The notes below the pieces were generated by a model, which was not told the origin of the DNA, ran no database searches, and worked only from the letters and a program-made list of their open reading frames with translations. DNA of 64,000 bases from Paracoccus marinaquae (lineage in GTDB: Bacteria > Pseudomonadota > Alphaproteobacteria > Rhodobacterales > Rhodobacteraceae), in the NCBI RefSeq assembly GCF_018860165.1, contig NZ_JAHKNG010000015.1:1-64000 (forward strand), in the 5' to 3' direction. Of this stretch, positions 55,218 to 64,000 are shown piece after piece. Numbering within the stretch: the first letter of the stretch is position 1; each line of letters starts with the position of its first letter. The translations under genes were made by a program, and so were the position numbers.

Positions 55218-57212
55218 TCAACAGTTGCCCAGCCGTGACATCAGGACCAGGAGTGTCTGCCGGTTGATCGGGTTCTGAACCTGCCTGAGCGCGTCGGGCG
55301 TGCAGGTGCCGCCAAGAAGCAGGCTGCGCAACTGCGCCCGCTGCCCGGGATCGCTGGGCAGCCCCGGCGCTGCGGCCAGGGCGGCATCGACAATGGCGGC
55401 GCTTCGACCGGGGATCTGGGGGGCTGGTGCGGCGGCGGTGGTTTCGGCGGCGGCTTCGGGGACGGTAACATCCGTCAGAGCCTGCGCTTGGGCGGCAGAG
55501 GTGGTCGCCGCCGCGACCTCTGCGGCAAGCGCCTCGCGGCGCCCGGTCAGCCCGGCGATCTCGCCGCGCAGGCCATCCACCTGGGCTGCCAGTTCCGCTG
55601 CCAGGCTGCGCTGTTCGGCGACCGTGTCGGACAGGCCCGCGCGCTCGGCCTCCAGTTCGGCCCGCAAAGCGTCGCGCTGGCTGGTGAGACCGGCGATCTC
55701 GTCGCGCAGCGGCCCGGCCTGTCCGCTCAGGGTGCCCAGAGCCGCCTGCTGTTCGGCAGTCGCTGTCCGGGCCTCCTCGGCCTCGGCCAGCAATGCCTCG
55801 CGGTTGGCGCCAAGCTGCTCGGTCAGGGCCTGCAACTCGGTGGCCCGAGCCTCCAGCGCCGCGACCTCTTCGCGCTGCGCCGCGACCTTCTGGTCCAGTT
55901 CCGCGACGGTGGCCTGCTGCTCGGTCAGGGCCGCGGTGGCCTGTGCCAGATCGGTCTGTCGCACTTCCGCGTCGGCGATCTCGGCCAGCAGGTCGTCGCG
56001 CCGACCGGTCAGCGTCGCAATCTCGGCCTGCAGAGGCTCTGCCTGTCCGGCCAGTGTGGCGTTGCGTTCGGCGGCACTTGTCCGCGTCTGTTCGACCTCG
56101 GCCAGCAGGGCCTCGCGTTCGGCGCCAAGCTGTTCGCTGGCCGTCTGCAATTCGGCGATCCGCGCTTCCAGCGCCGCAGCCTCGTCGCGCCGCGCCGAAA
56201 GCGTCTGTTCCAGTTCTGCGGCTGCCGTCTGCTGCCCGGCCATTGCCGCAGCCGCCTGCGTCTGCTCGGCCTGACGCGCCTCGGCCTGAGCGATCTCGGT
56301 CTGCAGCGCATCGCGCTGACCGGTCAGCGTCGTGATCTCGGCGCGCAGCGGCTCGGCCTGCCCGGTCAGCGCCTCCAGCGCCGATTGCTGTTCGGCGACG
56401 ACAGCTTTCGCCCGTTCGGCTTCGTCCATCAGGGCCTTGTGGTCCGTGTCAAGCTGTCCGGTGGCCGCACGCAACTCGGTCGCCCGCGTTTCCAGCGCGG
56501 TGACTTCCTCGCGTTTGGTTAAGATCGTCTGATCCAGATCCGCGGCGGTCTTCTGCTGTTCGGTCAGGCTCTCCGCCAATTGGGCCTGCTCGGCCTGACG
56601 TGCACTGGCGCCTGCGATTTCGGCCTGCAGGTCGTCGCGCTGGCCGGTCAGCGTCGCAATCTCGGTGCGCAGGGATTCGGTCTGCCCGGTCAGCGCCTCC
56701 AGTGACGCCTGCTGTTCGGCGGTCGTGGCCTGCGCCTGCTGGGCCGCGGCCAGGGCGCCGTCTCGGTCCAGGGTCAGCCCGTCCAGAATGCCGCGCATCT
56801 CGGTGGTCTGGGCGTCAATCTCCGCGAGTTCCGCGCGCCGCTCGGTGATCGCTTCCGACAGGGCGGTGGCCGTTTTTTCCTGGTCCGGCAGCTCGGCCGC
56901 CTGCCAGGAGATTTGGGCGATTTCGACCCGCAGTTTGTCGCGTTGTTCGGTCAGGGTGGCGATATCGGCGCGCAGACGGTCGAGTTCGGCCTCGGTCGGG
57001 GCGATCAGCTTGTCCAGGGCGGCAAGCTTGGCCTCTGCCTCCTGCTGCCGCGTTTCAAGCTGGCCGACCTCTTCGTCCATGGTCGCGATGATCTGGCGCA
57101 AGGCCGCCGCGCGGCCCTGGTCATCCTGCTGGGCGCTCGCGGCAGGCGGCATGAAGGCAGCCGCTGTCAGAACCGTCGTTGCAAGTCCGATTGACCAAGA
57201 TAACCGCGTCAC
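55218..57212 (-). CDS. Secreted long coiled-coil protein with three about 108-residue repeats
   Basis: 664 residues from GTG 57212, preceded by GGGAGAG and giving a clean signal peptide (SWSIGLATTVLTAAAFMPPA, cleavage after ASAQ); the in-frame ATG 57263 would bury it. Residues about 30-590 are one continuous predicted coiled coil. It contains repeats at about 167-274, 275-382 and 383-487, each opening with a block like LTGQAEPLRAEITTLTGQRD, plus partial copies on both sides. A small C-terminal domain (about 605-664) includes LLLGGTCTPDALRQVQNPIN and ends in Cys. Likely a periplasmic spacer or tether. Upstream in operon with the TAXI gene. Confidence 0.82.
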   Translation of the reverse strand: MTRLSWSIGLATTVLTAAAFMPPAASAQQDDQGRAAALRQIIATMDEEVGQLETRQQEAEAKLAALDKLIAPTEAELDRLRADIATLTEQRDKLRVEIAQISWQAAELPDQEKTATALSEAITERRAELAEIDAQTTEMRGILDGLTLDRDGALAAAQQAQATTAEQQASLEALTGQTESLRTEIATLTGQRDDLQAEIAGASARQAEQAQLAESLTEQQKTAADLDQTILTKREEVTALETRATELRAATGQLDTDHKALMDEAERAKAVVAEQQSALEALTGQAEPLRAEITTLTGQRDALQTEIAQAEARQAEQTQAAAAMAGQQTAAAELEQTLSARRDEAAALEARIAELQTASEQLGAEREALLAEVEQTRTSAAERNATLAGQAEPLQAEIATLTGRRDDLLAEIADAEVRQTDLAQATAALTEQQATVAELDQKVAAQREEVAALEARATELQALTEQLGANREALLAEAEEARTATAEQQAALGTLSGQAGPLRDEIAGLTSQRDALRAELEAERAGLSDTVAEQRSLAAELAAQVDGLRGEIAGLTGRREALAAEVAAATTSAAQAQALTDVTVPEAAAETTAAAPAPQIPGRSAAIVDAALAAAPGLPSDPGQRAQLRSLLLGGTCTPDALRQVQNPINRQTLLVLMSRLGNC

Positions 57213-57442
57213 AAGTCTCTCCCTGCCATCATCCAATGATGGCAGGGCGCATTTTCTTGTCAATCTTTATGCGTCATGCACCTGTCCGGCAAAACCGGGC
57301 GGCGGGTCGGCAATTCAGCAGATCTCGGCTTGCGGAACCGTCACGGATTATCTTCCGGGGGTGAAGGCAGGCCCTTTCCCGATGGAAGCATGTCCGCGGT
57401 CCACGCGGGAAAGAAGGCGGAACCTTCCTCGAAGGCGAGGCG

Positions 57443-57473
57443 ATCGTGCCACCCGAAAGCCGGGCGGCACGAT
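57443..57473 (-). terminator. Hairpin downstream of the vWA-Hint gene
   Basis: ATCGTGCC-A-CCCG pairs with CGGG-C-GGCACGAT around loop AAAGC: 12 bp with one mismatch. Placed 14 bases after the vWA-Hint stop on the minus strand. No T run, so possibly Rho-independent only in part. Confidence 0.55.
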
Positions 57474-57486
57474 GAACCACGGCAGG

Positions 57487-59094
57487 TCAGTGCGGCTGCT
57501 CCGAGACCAGGGCATCACCGCTCTTGAGGTGGTGGCGCAGCAACTGCTTTTGCCGTCCACCCTTCGGGATGGTGCGGATGGCGTTGCTCTCGGCCGGTTG
57601 GCGGCCCCATTCGGGGAACAGCGCCAGCAGTTCCTCGACCTGCTCGGCGGGCAGGCTCTTCAGGACTTCGGGGCCGGTATAGAGGCTTTCGCTCAGCGCA
57701 CCGTCCGAGAAGACCAGTTCGTGCTGATCGAAGATGAAATGCACATATTCGACTTCATTCAGGTCTTCAGCGATCTCGACGCCGGGCCAGCCAAGCAGCT
57801 TTTTCGCCGAGATCAGGACTTCGGCCTCGCCGAACATGCGTTCGGCGATTTTCGAACTGACCAGAACCCGGTGCTGGGGCGACACCAGCAGGTCGCGCTG
57901 CGGGACGTGCGGCCCCAGGGCGCCGGCGCGGATGCGGATCGGGCGCATCCGCGACTGGCCGCGCAGATGGGCGGCGCTAAGCTTGCTTTTGCCGATCCAC
58001 AGGATCGGCTTGGGGCCGTGGTCGTGGGTCACGACCAGATCGCCCACCGCCAGATCACCGGCCATCACCTCGCCCTGCGGGGTCAGGATGCACGTCAAAC
58101 CGGTGAAGCAGACATAGAAGGGGATGGTGATGGTGCCGGTGCTGAGCAGGTCGTCGCCATTGTTGAAATAGGTGCTGATCTCGGCGGTGACCTCGGCAGG
58201 CGGGGTCGGTGCCGGTTCCAGGTCGATGGCGCCGGTGTTCAGGACATAACCCGAGGCGGTCGGGGTCAGTGCCGGGTGGCCGACGGGATAGTCGCGGGTG
58301 ATGGTGATCGTCTCGCCGGGATTGTTGGGATCGTCATAGGTGAAGGTCACCCGAACGCCATCGACATCGACGATCGGCGGGGGGGAGTTGATCTCGTTGA
58401 TCAGATCCTCGATCGTGGTCACCTGCACGGCACCGTTATTCTCTCCGATCTCGCCGCCGGTATTGTCGAGCTGGTTCAGATCGCCGAGGCTGCTGCGCGC
58501 ACCGACGCCGATGCCCGAGATGTTGGCATTGAAGTTGTCCGCCAGCCTTTGCGCCTCATCGGTATATCGGCCGCCCGCGTTCTGTGCGCCATCCGAGAGG
58601 AAGATCACCTGATTGCTGGCATTGGGGTCGACGTTTTGATCATCCCAGGACCGGTCGATATCGGAAAGGGGGTCGGCGTAGTTAGTGGCGCCGTTAGGCC
58701 GAAGTGTGCCAAGTGCGGTGTCGAAGGCAGCCTGATCGTCGAGGTTGAAGACGCCGACCACTCGTCCCTGCGAACCATACTCGACCAGCGTGATGGTCAC
58801 GCGCGAGGGGTCATAGCCGTTGTCGATATAGGTCTGGAACAGCGCCTTGGCGGCGATCACCTGTGCTTGCAGGAAGGTGTCGACACGACCGTCTCCGTCG
58901 AGGTCGGTGCCCGATGAATCCGCGGTCGACCCCGAGGTGTCGATGGCCAGCGCGATATTGATATCGTCGTTGTTCTGCGCCGCGAGACTGACCTCGTGCC
59001 GGATCTCCACCGTATCGGTTGCATATTCCGGGTAGGTTGTGGTGGTCGTGACCCCGACCCCGTCAATCGTGCCGCCGCCTGTTACATCTGGCAT
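57487..59094 (-). CDS. vWA domain - Hint domain fusion protein
   Basis: 535 residues, no Sec signal. A von Willebrand factor A domain spans about 44-235 with a complete MIDAS (DTSGS at 52-56, TNYAD, and FLSDGAQNAG), interrupted by a calcium-loop-like DLDGDGRVD. A beta-rich linker (about 240-325) follows. The C-terminal Hint (hedgehog/intein) domain starts at Cys329 (CFTGLTCILTPQGEVMAGDL), continues VGDLVVTHDHGPKPILWIG and LVSPQHRVLV, to about 480. Hint domains of this type occur in many large secreted Rhodobacteraceae proteins; self-cleavage at Cys329 would release the vWA part. The export route is probably type I but was not shown. Confidence 0.85.
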   Translation of the reverse strand: MPDVTGGGTIDGVGVTTTTTYPEYATDTVEIRHEVSLAAQNNDDINIALAIDTSGSTADSSGTDLDGDGRVDTFLQAQVIAAKALFQTYIDNGYDPSRVTITLVEYGSQGRVVGVFNLDDQAAFDTALGTLRPNGATNYADPLSDIDRSWDDQNVDPNASNQVIFLSDGAQNAGGRYTDEAQRLADNFNANISGIGVGARSSLGDLNQLDNTGGEIGENNGAVQVTTIEDLINEINSPPPIVDVDGVRVTFTYDDPNNPGETITITRDYPVGHPALTPTASGYVLNTGAIDLEPAPTPPAEVTAEISTYFNNGDDLLSTGTITIPFYVCFTGLTCILTPQGEVMAGDLAVGDLVVTHDHGPKPILWIGKSKLSAAHLRGQSRMRPIRIRAGALGPHVPQRDLLVSPQHRVLVSSKIAERMFGEAEVLISAKKLLGWPGVEIAEDLNEVEYVHFIFDQHELVFSDGALSESLYTGPEVLKSLPAEQVEELLALFPEWGRQPAESNAIRTIPKGGRQKQLLRHHLKSGDALVSEQPH

Positions 59095-59279
59095 AACGCC
59101 CTCGCATAAAACAATCTGACTGGATTCTATATCATTGCGTTTTGTGCAGACAGGATATCAGCCATCGGCGCGGTGCTGTCTAGCTGTCCTATTGGACAAA
59201 ATTGACGCATCGGCCGTTGAAACCCCGGCCCGCGCGGGGATGGGGCCTGCGCCGGTCGAGATGAAGTGCCCGGCGAGAG
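59095..59279. other. Space between methionine synthase and the vWA-Hint gene
   Basis: 185 bases on the upstream side of the vWA-Hint gene. A/T-rich near 59100-59145, probably its promoter; GAGGGCG precedes the ATG. No gene recognised. Confidence 0.4.
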
Positions 59280-59288
59280 GGCGGCCGA

Positions 59289-61977
<2,689 letters not shown>

Positions 61978-61985
<8 letters not shown>

Positions 61986-63021
61986 ATTCGGGAACCTTTC
62001 GCGGGGCATGTTCGGCCACGGCCTCGGCGATGGCGCGGATATGGTCGGGGGTGGTGCCGCAGCAGCCGCCGACGACATTGACGAGGCCATCGCGGGCGAA
62101 ATCGGCGATCTGCCGGGCGGTATCCTCGGGGCCTTCGTCATACTGACCGAAGGCATTGGGCAGGCCGGCATTGGGATAGGCGCAGATCAGCGTCTCGGCC
62201 ACGCCCGACAGTTCAGCCAGATGCGGCCGCATGGCGGCGGCGCCAAGCGCGCAGTTCAGGCCCACGGTCCATGGCCGCGCGTGGCGGACCGAATACCAGA
62301 AGGCGGTCGGCGTCTGCCCCGACAGGGTGCGCCCCGAAGCATCAGTGATCGTGCCCGAGATCATCAGCGGCAGCGCCTGCCCATGCGCCTCCATCGCCTG
62401 GATGCAGGCGAAGATCGCGGCCTTGGCGTTCAGCGTGTCGAAGATCGTCTCGATCAGCAAAAGATCGGCGCCGCCCGCGATCAGCCCGGTGGCCTGCTGG
62501 TGATAGGCTGCGCGCAGATCCTCGAAGCTGACGGCACGATAGCCCGGATTGTTCACATCCGGGCTGATCGAGGCGGTGCGGTTGGTCGGGCCGATGGCGC
62601 CGGCCACGAAGCGCGGCCTGCCGTCAATCGCGGTCGCCCGGTCCAGCGCCCGGCGGACGACGCGCGCACCCTCGACATTCAGGTCATGCACCGCCGCCTG
62701 CAGCCCGTAATCGGCCTGCGCGATGGTGGTGGCGGAAAAGGTATTCGTCTCGACGATATCGGCCCCGGCCATGGCATAGCGGAAATGAATCTCTTCCACC
62801 GCCTCGGGCTGGGTCAGGATCAGCAGGTCGTTGTTGCCCTTCTGCGGATGGTCGGAATGATGCCGGCAGACATGACCCGAGCCTTGGCCGGTAAAGTCGT
62901 CCTCGCCCAGGCTCAGCGCCTGAATCTGCGTTCCCATCGCCCCGTCGAGAACAAGGATACGTTCGGCCGCAGCACGGTTCAGTGCCGCAAAAGCGGGGGA
63001 GGGGGGAAGTCTGCCGGTCAT
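61978..63021 (-). CDS. metH: Methionine synthase, homocysteine-binding part (split MetH)
   Basis: 347 residues from ATG 63021 (AAGGGCG upstream; ATG 63042 is the alternative). Homocysteine S-methyltransferase barrel: [12 protein letters not shown] at the start, and the zinc Cys ligands in VGLNCALGA and [12 protein letters not shown]. It would pass homocysteine to the cobalamin on the second subunit. The two genes overlap by 8 bases, so the products are made together. A minor upstream space of 96 bases separates it from the Lrp gene; no SAM riboswitch was seen there. Confidence 0.92.
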
Positions 63022-63117
63022 GATCGCGCCCTTCGTCAGCAAGCCCGCTACATAGGGGATATGGCGAATATCGGCAAATTCATAATTTTCCAGATGATGA
63101 TGAGGAAAATTGATAAT

Positions 63118-63579
63118 CTACGGGATCGCCACGCCGCGATCGTCCTTCAGCGTCTTCAGCACGATTTCGGACCGCACCTGCGCGACCTGCGGGTGCGGCA
63201 GCAGATGGCCGTGGATGAAATCCGCGAAGGCGTCCAGATCGCGGGCGTGAATATCCAGCACATAGTCGGCATCGCCCGAAACCGAGAAGGCCTGCCGGAT
63301 CTGCGGATGACTGGCCACGAAACGGGCGAAGTCCTCGCCCTTCTGCTGGCCATGGACGGACAGGTTCACCCGGATGATCGCCCGCAATCCGTAGCCCAGC
63401 TTGGCCGCGTTCAGCCGTGCCGCATAGCCCTGGATCACGCCATCGCGTTCCAGCGCGGCCCGCCTGCGCGAGCATTGCGAGGCCGAGAGGTTCACCACTT
63501 CGGCGAGGGCGGCATTGGTCATCGCGCCGTCGCGCTGCAATGCAGAAAGAATTGCAATATCGAAGCCATCCAGTTCCAT
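63118..63579 (-). CDS. Lrp/AsnC family transcriptional regulator
   Basis: 153 residues from ATG 63579. N-terminal HTH (DGFDIAILSALQRDGAMTNA, LAEVVNLSASQCSRRRAALE) and a C-terminal RAM domain (FSVSGDADYVLDIHARDLDA). Divergent from hppD with 127 bases between, an arrangement common for Lrp regulators of tyrosine/phenylalanine degradation. This copy is complete, unlike the fragment at 20.8 kb. Confidence 0.92.
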   Translation of the reverse strand: MELDGFDIAILSALQRDGAMTNAALAEVVNLSASQCSRRRAALERDGVIQGYAARLNAAKLGYGLRAIIRVNLSVHGQQKGEDFARFVASHPQIRQAFSVSGDADYVLDIHARDLDAFADFIHGHLLPHPQVAQVRSEIVLKTLKDDRGVAIP

Positions 63580-63706
63580 TCCGCGCGCCGCTTTCCGATT
63601 TGATGCGGGTTTCGTGCGATAGTGCCGCAATATTCCCGCATTTCGCAAGTATCGCGCATGGCGCATCGGGCATGATTCCCGCAGCGACAGGAATCAGGAG
63701 GAGCGC

Positions 63707-64000
63707 ATGGGTCCCTTTCCGCACAATGCCCCGAAGGCGACGATCAGCAAGGCCAATCCGGCCGGAACCGATGGCTTCGAGTTCGTGGAATTCGCCCATC
63801 CCGAACCCGGCAAGCTGGACGCGATCTTCCGCCAGATGGGTTTCGTCCCGGTGGCGAAGCACAAGACCAGAGACATCACCCTCTATTGTCAGGGCGACAT
63901 CAATTACCTGCTGAATGCCGATGCGGCCAGCCACGCGGCGGAGTTCGTGGCCGAACACGGCCCCTGCGCCCCGGCCATGGCCTGGCGCGTCGTGGACGCG
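63707..64000 (+). CDS. hppD: 4-hydroxyphenylpyruvate dioxygenase, 5' part
   Basis: Converts 4-hydroxyphenylpyruvate to homogentisate in tyrosine degradation. The first 98 codons are in the window and the gene continues beyond it. AGGAGGAGCGC precedes the ATG. Residues DGFEFVEFAHPEPGKLDAIF and RQMGFVPVAKHKTRDITLYC with QGDINYLLN match the N-terminal VOC half; the iron ligands would lie outside the window. Divergent Lrp gene is its probable regulator. Confidence 0.9.
   Translation, partial: MGPFPHNAPKATISKANPAGTDGFEFVEFAHPEPGKLDAIFRQMGFVPVAKHKTRDITLYCQGDINYLLNADAASHAAEFVAEHGPCAPAMAWRVVDA

Overview
The window is a 64 kb piece of a high-GC alphaproteobacterial chromosome. Gene content and order point to a Rhodobacteraceae bacterium, most likely Paracoccus or a close relative. 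The signs are a TAG-rich set of family-specific neighbours (methylmalonyl-CoA epimerase followed by a DUF1467 protein, fumC followed by DUF4169 and a ribbon-helix-helix protein, trpC-moaC-moeA near lexA), a methionine synthase split into two genes, an alphaproteobacterial SOS box (GTTC-N7-GTTC), and TTTGCAAA boxes of the short-chain-fatty-acyl regulator type. This is an inference from gene content, not from a marker-gene comparison.

Layout. 0-3 kb: the 3' end of an IS200/IS605 transposase abuts what looks like the 3' half of a glycine riboswitch, then a puuA-puuB-like pair (gamma-glutamyl-polyamine route). 3-7.6 kb: prpE and maeB on the minus strand, with repeated TTTGCAAA boxes in front of prpE. 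7.7-12.2 kb: a tightly overlapping nucleoside salvage operon cdd-deoA-deoB-add-upp. 12.2-16 kb: a SPOR protein, a histidine phosphatase, tRNA-Val(TAC) and a bifunctional mannose-1-phosphate guanylyltransferase/mannose-6-phosphate isomerase. 16.1-20.7 kb: an Rrf2 regulator and a sulfate ABC transporter operon with an unexpected small membrane protein between the two permease genes. 20.7-23.9 kb: a decayed organosulfur (sulfonate/sulfate-ester) locus containing an Lrp fragment, a nonsense-interrupted hydrolase, a dioxygenase::flavin-monooxygenase chimera and an SsuB/TauB-type ATPase.

24-36.2 kb: lexA with its SOS box, a lower-GC hypothetical gene, then moeA-moaC-trpC-ung-trpD-trpG (transcribed trpG to moeA). 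Divergent to these are a Pro/Ala-rich envelope protein, an aminotransferase, a PpiD/SurA-like foldase and trpE. 36.2-41.4 kb: housekeeping genes (PRC-barrel protein, gpt, LysE-type exporter, fabI, pdxH, two-domain cold-shock protein, DUF192) and tRNA-Pro(TGG), which is followed by the C-terminal stub of a tyrosine recombinase. 41.9-48.5 kb: the fumC cluster, an orphan response regulator, methylmalonyl-CoA epimerase and several small conserved proteins. 49-52 kb: acetolactate synthase large and small subunits.

52.3-59.1 kb is the most unusual stretch. It holds an ExeA-like ATPase fused to a transmembrane segment, a Sel1-like repeat and a possible beta-sandwich domain; a TAXI-type solute-binding protein without a TRAP permease; a secreted protein made of three about 108-residue coiled-coil repeats; and a vWA-Hint protein. 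No named system matches this set, so it is the best candidate here for something undescribed. 59.3-64 kb: the two-gene methionine synthase, an Lrp/AsnC regulator and, divergently, the start of hppD, cut by the window edge.
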